Shown piece by piece: positions 28,167-36,163 of a stretch of 64,000 nucleotides of DNA (position 1 is the first letter of the stretch; each line of letters begins with the position of its first letter). Location: NCBI RefSeq assembly GCF_001421565.1, contig NZ_LMKQ01000001.1, forward strand, positions 2,288,605 through 2,352,604, read 5' to 3'. The notes beneath the pieces were generated by a model that saw only the letters and a program-made list of their open reading frames with translations, ran no database searches and was not told where the DNA came from. This stretch comes from Agromyces sp. Leaf222. GTDB taxonomy: Bacteria; Actinomycetota; Actinomycetes; Actinomycetales; Microbacteriaceae. The position numbers and the translations under genes are program-made.

Positions 28167-29201
28167 ATGATCAAACTCCTCTCCCACCTCGCGCATGTCG
28201 AGATCGCGGCGCCCGACCCCGCGGCATCCGTCTCCTTCTACGAGCGGCTCGTGGGTGTCCGCGCGATCGCGAGCGAAGGCGGCAAGACCTACCTGCGCTC
28301 GTGGGGCGACTACTACGACTACAGCCTCGTGATCTCGCACGGCGCCGAGCCGGCGCTCGTCGAGATGGCCTGGCGCACCACGAGCGACGAGGCCCTCGAT
28401 GAGGCCGCCCGCCGCATCGAGGCTGCCGGCATCACGGGCGTCTGGCACGACTCGGGCTTCGGCCACGGACGCTCGTACACGTTCACGGGCCCGTACGGCC
28501 ACACCATGAAGCTGTTCTGGGACGTCGACAAGTACCAGGGCGAGGGCGAGTTCGCCTCGGTCTTCCCCGACCGCCCCGAGCGCCGCACGCGCCACGCCGT
28601 CGGTCCGCGATCGCTCGACCACGTGACCGTCGCAGCGCGCGACGTGCGTGGATTCGCCGAGTGGTACCGCGACGTGCTCGGTTTCCGCATCATGGCGTAC
28701 ACGGTGCTCGACGAAGCACCCGTCACCGTCTTCGGCGTCATCACGACCAACGAGAAGTCGCACGACCTCGGCGTCGTGCTCGACACGTCGCAGCGCACCG
28801 GCCGCGTGAACCACTACGCATACTGGGTGGACACCCGCGAAGACCTGCTCCAGGCCGCCGACGTGCTCATGGAGAACGGCGTCGCCATGGAGTACGGCCC
28901 CTCGATCCACGGCATCGGCGAGCAGAACTTCCTCTACTTCCGCGACCCGAGCGGCATGCGCGTCGAGGTCAACACCGGCGGCTACCGCAACTACGTGCCG
29001 GACTGGGAGCCGAACGACTGGAAGCCCTCGCAGGGCTCCAACAACCTCTATCGCAACGGCGCCATGCCGATGTCGATGACCGAGTCCTTCCCGCCGGATG
29101 CCGCCCCGTCGGCCACGGAGGAGGGCCTGCACCCCGACACGGCCGAGGCGATCATCGCCGACGCGCTCGCGAACCCGTACGCGAAGCAGGGCCGCGGCTG
29201 A
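28167..29201 (+). CDS. Extradiol (catechol 2,3-dioxygenase-type) VOC dioxygenase
   Basis: A 344-residue two-domain vicinal-oxygen-chelate enzyme. The C-terminal domain keeps the Fe(II) facial triad: His in 'RSLDHVTVAARDV', His in 'RVNHYAYWVDT' and Glu in 'SGMRVEVNTGGYRNYV'. It opens a catechol-type ring next to the hydroxyls (meta cleavage). The ATG at 28167 lies 6 bp after AAGGA. It is divergent from the FAH-cyclase-monooxygenase operon, whose hydrolases would process its product. A hairpin terminator lies 28 bp after the stop. The substrate is not known. Confidence 0.9.
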   Translation: MIKLLSHLAHVEIAAPDPAASVSFYERLVGVRAIASEGGKTYLRSWGDYYDYSLVISHGAEPALVEMAWRTTSDEALDEAARRIEAAGITGVWHDSGFGHGRSYTFTGPYGHTMKLFWDVDKYQGEGEFASVFPDRPERRTRHAVGPRSLDHVTVAARDVRGFAEWYRDVLGFRIMAYTVLDEAPVTVFGVITTNEKSHDLGVVLDTSQRTGRVNHYAYWVDTREDLLQAADVLMENGVAMEYGPSIHGIGEQNFLYFRDPSGMRVEVNTGGYRNYVPDWEPNDWKPSQGSNNLYRNGAMPMSMTESFPPDAAPSATEEGLHPDTAEAIIADALANPYAKQGRG

Positions 29202-29228
29202 TCCACGGCTGATCCGTCGCCGGCGCTG

Positions 29229-29269
29229 CGAGGCCGCCCGACCCGGGAGACCGGGCTCGGGCGGCCTCG
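29229..29269. terminator. Bidirectional terminator between dioxygenase and MFS genes
   Basis: A 13-bp perfect stem (29229-29241 with 29257-29269) encloses a second stem CCCGG/CCGGG closed by a GAGA tetraloop, with one bulged C. It lies between the convergent stops at 29201 and 29294 and can act in both directions. Confidence 0.75.
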
Positions 29270-29293
29270 TCCGTTGCACGAGGCGAACCGGGG

Positions 29294-30538
29294 TCAGGCG
29301 GGTTCGGACGCCGACGGGAGCAGGGCGGCGGCGACCGCGAAGGCGATCACGACGGCGCCGATGCCCACGAGTCCGACCGCAGCGGTCAACGAACCGACGC
29401 CCGTCGTCAACGCGGCCATGCCGACCGGTGTGAGGAACTGGCCGAAGAAGAAGGCGGCGGTCCACAGGCCCGTGATGCGACCGCGATCGCCGAAGTTCGC
29501 CGCGGCGACGACCCAGGTGATCAGCCCCGGGAGGAGCAGCCCGGATCCGAACGACGCCAGGACGGCTCCGACGATGACCCCGCCCGACGGGACGAGCCAG
29601 ACGACCAGCATGCCCACGGCCTGGATGACGAACGCCGCAGGAAGGACGACGCCCCGCGGCAACCGGGACACGCGAGGGAACGACAGCCCGCCGAGGACGG
29701 TCGCGAGCGAACACACCGCTGCGACCCAGCCGATCACGTGCGTGTCGTCGACGGCGACTCCGGTTCCGACCACGAGATAGCCGACCTCGAGCACCATCAC
29801 GTAGAACGTGAATCCGCCGAAGACGCTGACCAGGAGCGGAACCCCGATCCGTTCCCACGGGATCCGGCCGCGGACGCGGAAGCGTCCGGGGGTCGTCGAG
29901 TGGGCGTCGATCATGCGGGCGTCCGCATCGGCATCCGTGGGCTCCCAGAGGAGCGTCGACATGACCGAGGCGATGATCAGGCTCACCGCGTACACCCAGA
30001 ACGGCGTCTGCCAGCCCGCCCAGCCGAGCGCACCGCCGAGCAGGATGAACGCCGTCGCCGCGAGCGTCGTCACCACGGTCTGCAGCGCGAGGTACCGGTT
30101 GCGACGTCGCTCCCCGGGGAAGTAGTCCACGAGCAGCGTCGTGCAGGCCGTCATGATGGCCGCCTCGCAGATCCCGACGAGCACGCGCGTGGCGAGGATC
30201 ACGGACAAGTCGTCGACCCAGGCGGGCACCGTTCCCACCACGGCGTAGGCGATCAGCGCCCAGAACAGGAGCGGCTTCCGGCCGAATCGATCGACGATCT
30301 GCCCGGCGAACGGCGCGAAGACCGCGATCATCAGGGCCGGGAGGGCCACGATCATGGGAACGAGGACCTCCGAAGCCGGCACGTCCCCGAAGTGCTCCGA
30401 GAGCTGCGGCAGCACCGGGGTGATCAGCACGGATCCCAGAACCGGCATGCAACTGCCCGCGAGGAGCGGGGCGGCCTGCGAGGCTCCTGCACGACGGTGA
30501 GTGGGGTCCGTTCGTCGTTCAGCGGCGCGGTGGCCCAT
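29294..30538 (-). CDS. MFS transporter (second of two paralogues)
   Basis: A 414-residue twelve-helix MFS protein with 'AGQIVDRFGRKPLLF' and 'LVGICEAAIMTACTTLLVDY'. It is a close paralogue of the carrier at 21298-22530. ATG at 30538 gives a short polar N-terminus before the first helix; a GTG lies directly upstream. It is downstream of the P450 and reductase genes on the same strand and may import the methoxylated or hydroxylated benzoate they use. A 47-bp gap with a tiny coupled ORF separates it from the P450 gene. Confidence 0.87.
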   Translation of the reverse strand: MGHRAAERRTDPTHRRAGASQAAPLLAGSCMPVLGSVLITPVLPQLSEHFGDVPASEVLVPMIVALPALMIAVFAPFAGQIVDRFGRKPLLFWALIAYAVVGTVPAWVDDLSVILATRVLVGICEAAIMTACTTLLVDYFPGERRRNRYLALQTVVTTLAATAFILLGGALGWAGWQTPFWVYAVSLIIASVMSTLLWEPTDADADARMIDAHSTTPGRFRVRGRIPWERIGVPLLVSVFGGFTFYVMVLEVGYLVVGTGVAVDDTHVIGWVAAVCSLATVLGGLSFPRVSRLPRGVVLPAAFVIQAVGMLVVWLVPSGGVIVGAVLASFGSGLLLPGLITWVVAAANFGDRGRITGLWTAAFFFGQFLTPVGMAALTTGVGSLTAAVGLVGIGAVVIAFAVAAALLPSASEPA

Positions 30539-30584
30539 CACGTCGCACCGGCGCGGGTGCGCTCCAGGACGGAGATCGCCTGAC

Positions 30585-30650
30585 TCATCCGGCCGGCGCC
30601 TCGTACTCGGCGGGAGTCCCGTCGACCTCCGCTCCACGGTCGTCGCTCAT
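30585..30650 (-). CDS. Possible 21-residue coupled ORF after the P450 gene
   Basis: An ATG at 30650 overlaps the P450 stop in an ATGA arrangement and opens a 21-codon frame (MSDDRGAEVDG, then TPAEYEAPAG) ending at 30585. It is acidic, resembles nothing I recognise and may be chance. If translated, it would carry ribosomes from the P450 towards the MFS start 47 bp on. Confidence 0.25.
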   Translation of the reverse strand: MSDDRGAEVDGTPAEYEAPAG

Positions 30651-31861
30651 GCGAGCACGACGCGCATCGGCATGCGCTTCCACGCCCGGAGCGTATTGTT
30701 CAGGTGGCGCTCCGGGGTTCCGATGAGCTGGACCGACGCGACCCGTCGCGCCAGCGCTGTGATGAGGGACACCGCTTCGAGCCGCGCGACGTGCTGGCCG
30801 ACGCACTGGTGGATGCCCATGCCGAACCCGACGTGGCCGGAGGGGTCGCGGGAGAGGTCGAACCGCTCGGGGGCCTCCCAACGCCTCGGGTCGGAGTTGG
30901 CCGAACCCAGGAACATCAGGATCTTGCGGCGGGCCGGGATCCGCACTCCCCCGAGTTCGATGTCCCGCGTGGTCGTCCGGAAGAACGTCTGCACGGGCGC
31001 CTCGAGCCTGATCGCCTCGTCGAAGGCCACGCGCGCCAGCGCCGGCTGGGCGCGGAGCTGCGCCCACGCGTCCGGATGCGTCGCGAACGCGTGGAGCACC
31101 GCGCCGATGGCGTGCACCGTGGTGTCAACGCCGGCCGAGAGCAGCGACCGCACGATGAGCGGGGCCTGGTCGGCGGTCAGGTCGCCGCGGTCGGCGGCGG
31201 CCCAGATCGCAGAACCGAAGCCGCCGGGACTGAGGCGATCGCGCGCGCACTGCTCGTTCACCCAGGCCGAGTGCTCGCCGATCTGCGGCGCTCCGTGCCG
31301 CACGAGGAAGTTCTCGGGCCCGAAGCTGTTGAACAGGTGGTCGCCGTAGGGCAGCAGGTGTTCCCGGCCCTCGGCGGGGATCCCGACGGCGTCGGGGAAC
31401 ACGCGGAGCGGGAAGGCCTCTGCGAACGCCTCGACGGCGTCGAACTCCGTGCCTCGCGCGAGCACCTCGTCGACGAGCTCATCCGCGTCGGCCTGCCAGC
31501 GGGGAGCCAGCTCCCGGAGTTCGCGCGGGCCCAGGATCTTCTCGAGCACCGACCGCGGCGCATCGTGATGCGGAGGGTCGGCCTCGAGGAGCAGGCTCGG
31601 CGGCCGCCACGGCGCCTCGCTTCGGAAGTCGGTGATGCCGACGCCGGCCGAGGACTCGAACCCCTGCCAGTCGAGGAGCGCCTCGCGCACGGTCTCGTAA
31701 CGACCCATCGCGTAGACGCCGTAGCGCTCGAGGAGCACCACCTCCCCCGCTTCGCGAAGACGATGCTGGAAGGGAAGCGGGTCGGCGAGGACCTCCCGGC
31801 TGAACGGGTCCTCGTCGGTGGTGGGAATCGCCGTGGCGGGCGGTGGCGTACGGGTGGTCAT
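30647..31861 (-). CDS. CYP199-like cytochrome P450 (probable para-alkoxybenzoate O-demethylase)
   Basis: A 404-residue soluble P450. Heme loop 'FGMGIHQCVG' (ligand Cys353), ExxR 'EAIR' at 282-285 and acid-alcohol pair D246-T247 in 'SAGVDTT' are visible. The active site matches what I recall for CYP199A4 at a nearly constant offset: R86/S89/L92 (its R92/S95/L98), F177/F180 (F182/F185), R238/S239/S242 (R243/S244/S247), V290/F293 (V295/F298). In CYP199A4 these bind the benzoate carboxylate and place a para-methoxy group at the heme. 4-Methoxybenzoate to 4-hydroxybenzoate plus formaldehyde is therefore the best prediction, feeding pobA. The reductase is encoded upstream. Confidence 0.88.
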   Translation of the reverse strand: MTTRTPPPATAIPTTDEDPFSREVLADPLPFQHRLREAGEVVLLERYGVYAMGRYETVREALLDWQGFESSAGVGITDFRSEAPWRPPSLLLEADPPHHDAPRSVLEKILGPRELRELAPRWQADADELVDEVLARGTEFDAVEAFAEAFPLRVFPDAVGIPAEGREHLLPYGDHLFNSFGPENFLVRHGAPQIGEHSAWVNEQCARDRLSPGGFGSAIWAAADRGDLTADQAPLIVRSLLSAGVDTTVHAIGAVLHAFATHPDAWAQLRAQPALARVAFDEAIRLEAPVQTFFRTTTRDIELGGVRIPARRKILMFLGSANSDPRRWEAPERFDLSRDPSGHVGFGMGIHQCVGQHVARLEAVSLITALARRVASVQLIGTPERHLNNTLRAWKRMPMRVVLA

Positions 31862-31881
31862 CAGGGCTCTCTTCGTCGAGG

Positions 31882-31938
31882 CGGATGTCGCGGTGGGTCG
31901 GTCGTCGGGTCGGATGTCGCGGTGGTCGGTCGTCGGGT
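31882..31938. repeat. Tandem 29/28-bp direct repeat in the P450 leader
   Basis: The segment 31882-31910 (29 bp, starting CGGATGTCGCGGTGGG) is repeated head to tail at 31911-31938 with a single missing G. It fills the gap between the reductase stop (31978) and the P450 start (31861), 21-77 bp upstream of the P450 ATG. It is noncoding in the P450 frame. Confidence 0.85.
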
Positions 31939-31977
31939 CGGCCAGTCGTCCCGGTCGACCATCGGAGGCGCGGCGCG

Positions 31978-32949
31978 TCAGAGGGAGATCACGAGGCGGT
32001 CGCTCTTCGCCCTCGAGACGCACGGGAAGAAGCAGGTGCCGTCTGCGCGCTCCGCGTCGTCGAGGATCGAGTCGCGGTGGTCGGGCACGCCGGCCACGAT
32101 GCTCGTCTCGCACGTGCCGCAGACGCCGCGCGAGCACGACGTGAGCAGGTCGAAACCGGCGCTCCGCAGCGCGTCGGCGACCGCAACACCCGGCGCCACG
32201 CGGATGCTCCGCCCGGAGCCGGCGACCTCCACCTCGAACGGCGTCGTGCGTGCCGGCTCACCTCGGTCGGCCGCCGCGAAGCGCTCGACCCTGGTCCATC
32301 CGGGCCTCCGCTCGGCGGCGAGCTGCGAGACGGCCTCGGTCAGGCGTGCGGGACCGCACGCGTAGACCTTCGTCTGCGGCATCGCTGCGGCATCCGGCCC
32401 CGTCTCGAGCCATGAACGGATGTCGGTGGGCCCGTGCTCGTCGGAGGCACGAATCGTGACCCGCTCGCCGTACCGCGCGAGTTCGTCGAGGAAGGCCATC
32501 CGGGCACGCGAGCGGCCGATGTAGAGCAGCCGCCAGTCGGAGCCGAGCAGCGTCGCCGCGCGCAGCATCGGGAGCAACGGCGTGATGCCGATGCCACCGG
32601 CGACGAACGCGAACGCGGGTGCGGGGGTCAGGCGGAAGTTGTTGCGCGGGCCGCCGAACCCGACCGCGTCGCCCTCACGGAGCTCGTCATGGACGTAGCG
32701 CGATCCACCGCTGCCGCCGGCCTCGCGGAGGACGGCGATGCGGTAGATGGAGGCCTCACGGGGGTCGCCGTGCAGGGAGTACTGGCGAGTGGTGCCATCG
32801 GGCAGCACGAGGTCGAGATGTGCACCGGGGGTCCAGTCGGGGAGGCGACCTCCATCGCGACGTTGCAGCACGAGGGAGACGACACCGTCGGCGACCTTCG
32901 TCTTCGCGGCGACCACCAGCACGTCGTCCCCGGTCTCGATCAGCGTCAT
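31978..32949 (-). CDS. Phthalate-dioxygenase-reductase-type oxidoreductase (FMN, [2Fe-2S])
   Basis: A 323-residue single-chain reductase: flavin-binding 'RQYSLHGDP', NAD-binding 'VAGGIGITPLLPML' and a C-terminal plant-type ferredoxin domain with C272, C277, C280 and C310 (CX4CX2CX29C). This order is that of phthalate dioxygenase reductase and VanB. It would pass electrons from NADH to the neighbouring P450, replacing separate ferredoxin and ferredoxin reductase. ATG at 32949 has GGGAGG 5 bp upstream; a GTG at 32988 has no such site. It is divergent from the IclR gene. Serving a Rieske oxygenase is unlikely, since none is nearby. Confidence 0.9.
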   Translation of the reverse strand: MTLIETGDDVLVVAAKTKVADGVVSLVLQRRDGGRLPDWTPGAHLDLVLPDGTTRQYSLHGDPREASIYRIAVLREAGGSGGSRYVHDELREGDAVGFGGPRNNFRLTPAPAFAFVAGGIGITPLLPMLRAATLLGSDWRLLYIGRSRARMAFLDELARYGERVTIRASDEHGPTDIRSWLETGPDAAAMPQTKVYACGPARLTEAVSQLAAERRPGWTRVERFAAADRGEPARTTPFEVEVAGSGRSIRVAPGVAVADALRSAGFDLLTSCSRGVCGTCETSIVAGVPDHRDSILDDAERADGTCFFPCVSRAKSDRLVISL

Positions 32950-33020
32950 CGCTGCCTCCCTGTCTTCGTCGACGATCGGTAGGGACACGGTAGGTCGGGT
33001 GCGAGCTCGATTGTGGGCGA

Positions 33021-33037
33021 TTTCGAATCAATCGAAA
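33021..33037. promoter_or_regulatory. Candidate IclR operator TTTCGA-N5-TCGAAA
   Basis: A 17-bp dyad, TTTCGA (33021-33026) and TCGAAA (33032-33037), lies between the divergent reductase (start 32949) and IclR (start about 33070) genes. Size and AT-rich arms fit IclR-family operators. It would allow control of both directions, including autoregulation. Confidence 0.5.
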
Positions 33038-33069
33038 ACCAACTAGGCTCGACGCACGAAGGAGGCATG

Positions 33070-33963
33070 ATGGCACGCGCATCCGCAGGCCGATCGACGC
33101 TGAGTCGCCAGCTGCAGCTGCTCGACGCGTTCAGCATCGACTCCCCGTTCCTCAGCCTCTCCGAACTCTCGAGACGCAGCGGGCTGCCGATCGGCACCAC
33201 GCACGCGCTGCTCGCCGACCTCGAGGAGCAGCGGCTCGTCGAACGCGGCGCCGACCGCAGCTATCGCCTCGGGGTGCGCCTCTGGGAGCTCGCCTGTCGG
33301 ACGCCGGGCGCCCTGGGACTGCGCGAGATCGCCATGCCGCATCTCCAAGCGGTGCATGGCGCGCTCGGACAGCACGTGCAGCTCGGCATCCTGAGCGGCG
33401 GCGACGTGCTCTTCCTCGAACGGCTGTCGAGCCGCGACGCCGTCGTGAACGCGACGATCATCGGCGGACGCCTCCCCCTGCATGCCTCGGCCGCGGGCCT
33501 CGTGCTGCTGGCCGACGCCGATGCCGCCACCCGCGACGAGGTGCTGGCCGGCCCCCTGCGCTCCCTCACCGACGCAACCATCGTGGATGCCGCGGAGCTG
33601 CGCCGTGTCCTCCACCGCGTTCGCACGCAGCGCTTCGCCGTCGCCGACGGGTACATCCACCCGAGCGCCCGCGGCATCGCGGTGCCGGTCACGGGCGCAG
33701 CCGGCGAGACCGTCGCGTCCGTCGGCGCGGTCGTGCCGAACGACGACGCACCATGGATGCCGCTCGTCGAGTCGCTGCAGTCGGCCGCCGAGCGCATCTC
33801 GGCAGCACTCCGCGCGGCAGCGCTGCCGCAGACCCACCCCGAGGCGAGCCCCGGCGGACGCTACCGCGCGCTCGTCAGCTCGTCGGACGAGTCGATGCAG
33901 TACCTGGCCGGTCCGACGAACCGACGGTCGCGGACCGTACCCGCTCGAGCAACTCCTCGCTGA
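33070..33963 (+). CDS. IclR-family regulator of the P450 cluster
   Basis: A protein of about 297 residues with winged HTH 'LSLSELSRRSGLPIGTTHALL' and an IclR effector domain ('VLFLERLSSRDAVVNAT', 'LPLHASAAGLVLLAD'). ATG codons occur at 33067 and 33070; AAGGAGG at 33059-33065 favours the second. The IclR fold normally ends near 'AAERISAALRAA'; the last 35 residues are an unusual polar tail whose final 89 bp overlap the 3' end of the convergent GH3 gene. It is divergent from the reductase-P450 genes and is the probable controller of them. Confidence 0.85.
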   Translation: MARASAGRSTLSRQLQLLDAFSIDSPFLSLSELSRRSGLPIGTTHALLADLEEQRLVERGADRSYRLGVRLWELACRTPGALGLREIAMPHLQAVHGALGQHVQLGILSGGDVLFLERLSSRDAVVNATIIGGRLPLHASAAGLVLLADADAATRDEVLAGPLRSLTDATIVDAAELRRVLHRVRTQRFAVADGYIHPSARGIAVPVTGAAGETVASVGAVVPNDDAPWMPLVESLQSAAERISAALRAAALPQTHPEASPGGRYRALVSSSDESMQYLAGPTNRRSRTVPARATPR

Positions 33964-36163
33964 GGGCGTTGCCGGCGTCGACCGCGAGCCGGTGGATCGG
34001 AAGCCCGCCGATCATGAGCACCGCCGTCGGATTCGTCAGCATGCCGATCGTCGCGCCGGTCGGATCCGCCGTGCGAAGCTCGTCGAGCAGCAGCACGCCG
34101 GCGACGGGGTGGTCGAGCCATTCGACCAGGGTCGAGTGCCGGGTGAGCGGCGCGGCGACCTCCGTTCCGGCGATCTCGACGAGCACGGTGCGGCGGATGT
34201 CGCGTGACGACGCCGCGAAGTCGAACCCGTGTGCGCCCCCGTCGACGACCCATCCGCCGCCCACCTCATCCCATCGCTCCACGGAACGACGGTCGACGCG
34301 AACCGAAACGGATCCGGTCGCCCCCGGCTCGAGTTCAACGGCCGCGAACGCGGCGAGCTTGTGAACGGGTCGGCGCACCGGCGACGCCGGCGGTGAGACG
34401 TACACCTGCACCACGGCACGACCGGCCCGCTCGCCGGTGTTGCGAACGGTCGCGGTCGCCACCCATCCGGAGCCGTCGGGCGTGACCATCGCATCCTCGA
34501 ATTCGAAGGTCGTGTAGGTCAGGCCGTGGCCGAAGGGGTACGCGACCGGCGACCCGGCGACGTCGTGACCGCGGTATCCGACGAAGACGCCCTCGCCGTA
34601 CACGCTGCGGCCGCCTTCGCCGGGAAAGCTCAGGTAGCTCGGGGTGTCCGCGAGTGCGAGGGGCATCGTCTCCGCGAGCCGCCCGGAGGGGGCTGCAGCC
34701 CCGACGAGCAGGTCTGCGAGCGCGGTGGAGACGCCCTGTCCCGCAAGGCCCGCGAGGAGGATCGCGTCGACGGAGGGTCGCCATGGCTCGAGGGAGACCA
34801 CGCCGCCGGCGATCACGACGACCACCGTGCGCGGAGCAGCCAGGGCGACCCGGCTGATCAGGCGGACCTGCGCCTCGGGCAAGTCGATCGTGGTGCGGTC
34901 GTAGCCCTCCGATTCCGCCGTCTCGGGCAGTCCGACGACGACCACGGCGACGTCGGATGCCGCGGCGACGCGGACCGCCTCGGCGAGCAGTTCATCGCTC
35001 GTCGTCACGGCATCGGGCAGGTACCCGGGCGCGTGATCCACGGCGCCGACGAGCGGGCGGAGCGCCTCGACGATCGAACCGGCCGCGGGAGCATTGACGC
35101 CGGCGCTTCCAGCGCCCTGGATCCGAGGCTCGTCGGCGAGGGCGCCGATGACGCCGACCCGAGCGGCGCCGCCCAGGGGCAGCGTCTCGTGCTCGTTCCT
35201 GACGAGCACGGCGGCCTTCCGCGCCGCCTCGACGGCGAGCGCGGCGGCACGTTCGCGGTCGACCGGGCGCGCGTCGACTCGCGCCGAGACCCGTTCGCCG
35301 AGTGCGATGACCCGTTCGGCGGACCGACGCACGACGGACTCGTCGAGCACGCCCGCTCGCACCGCCTCGACGACCTGCGCGTCGGATGCCCCTGAGGTCG
35401 ACGGCATCTCGAGGTCGAGACCGGCGCTGACCGCACGGACCCGGTCCTCGACCGCGCCCCAGTCGGAGACCACGACCCCGTCGAAGCCCCATTCGTCGCG
35501 CAGGATGCCGGTGAGCAGGCGTCGGTCTTCGCTCACGTAGGAGCCGTTGACCCGGTTGTAGGACGCCATCACGAGCCAGGGCTTCGCCTCGGTGACGACC
35601 GCTTCGAAGGCGGCGAGATAGAGCTCCCGCAGGGCGCGTTCGGAGACCTCGGCGCTCACGCGCATCCGGTCGGTCTCCTGGTTGTTCGCGACGAAGTGCT
35701 TGACGCAAGCCCCGACACCCGCGGCCTGCACACCGCGGACGAACGCCGCTGCGAGGCGGGCCGTGAGCAGGGGGTCTTCGGAGAAGTACTCGAAGTTGCG
35801 GCCGCCGAGGGGGGAACGCTTGAGGTTCATGCCGGGGCTCAACAGCACGTCGGCACCGGCGGCACGCGCCTCGTCGGCGATCGCGCCTGCGACTCGCTCG
35901 ACGAGCTCGGGGTCCCACGTCGACGCCATCGCCGACGACGTCGGGAAGCAGGTGGCCGGCACCTTGCCCGACCAGTCCGGCAGGTTCATCGCGACGCCGT
36001 TGGACCCGTCGGTCATCATCACGGCGCGGATGCCGCGCTCCGGCAGGGCCTTCGTCGATGCGAAGTCGGCACCCGAAAGCAGGCTCGCCGCCTCTTCGAG
36101 AAGGAGGTCGGCGGCGAGCGCCCCTGCGGTCGGCCTCGCGTCCGCCAACTCGTCGGAGTTCAT
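33875..36163 (-). CDS. GH3 beta-glycosidase
   Basis: A 762-residue GH3 enzyme: TIM-barrel domain with 'CVKHFVANNQETDRM' and nucleophile Asp near residue 234 in 'GVVVSDWGAVEDR', alpha/beta sandwich domain, fibronectin III-like domain ('AFAAVELEPGATGSVS'), then a C-terminal extension of about 75 residues with 'STLVEWLDHPVAGVLLLD'. That extension is also present in the GH3 remnant at 50757. No signal peptide is seen. The ATG at 36163 overlaps the GH78 stop by 4 bp. It is the last gene of the rhamnoside operon; beta-glucosidase or beta-xylosidase activity is likely. The 3' end overlaps the IclR gene. Confidence 0.9.
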   Translation of the reverse strand: MNSDELADARPTAGALAADLLLEEAASLLSGADFASTKALPERGIRAVMMTDGSNGVAMNLPDWSGKVPATCFPTSSAMASTWDPELVERVAGAIADEARAAGADVLLSPGMNLKRSPLGGRNFEYFSEDPLLTARLAAAFVRGVQAAGVGACVKHFVANNQETDRMRVSAEVSERALRELYLAAFEAVVTEAKPWLVMASYNRVNGSYVSEDRRLLTGILRDEWGFDGVVVSDWGAVEDRVRAVSAGLDLEMPSTSGASDAQVVEAVRAGVLDESVVRRSAERVIALGERVSARVDARPVDRERAAALAVEAARKAAVLVRNEHETLPLGGAARVGVIGALADEPRIQGAGSAGVNAPAAGSIVEALRPLVGAVDHAPGYLPDAVTTSDELLAEAVRVAAASDVAVVVVGLPETAESEGYDRTTIDLPEAQVRLISRVALAAPRTVVVVIAGGVVSLEPWRPSVDAILLAGLAGQGVSTALADLLVGAAAPSGRLAETMPLALADTPSYLSFPGEGGRSVYGEGVFVGYRGHDVAGSPVAYPFGHGLTYTTFEFEDAMVTPDGSGWVATATVRNTGERAGRAVVQVYVSPPASPVRRPVHKLAAFAAVELEPGATGSVSVRVDRRSVERWDEVGGGWVVDGGAHGFDFAASSRDIRRTVLVEIAGTEVAAPLTRHSTLVEWLDHPVAGVLLLDELRTADPTGATIGMLTNPTAVLMIGGLPIHRLAVDAGNALSEELLERVRSATVGSSDRPGTASTRPTS

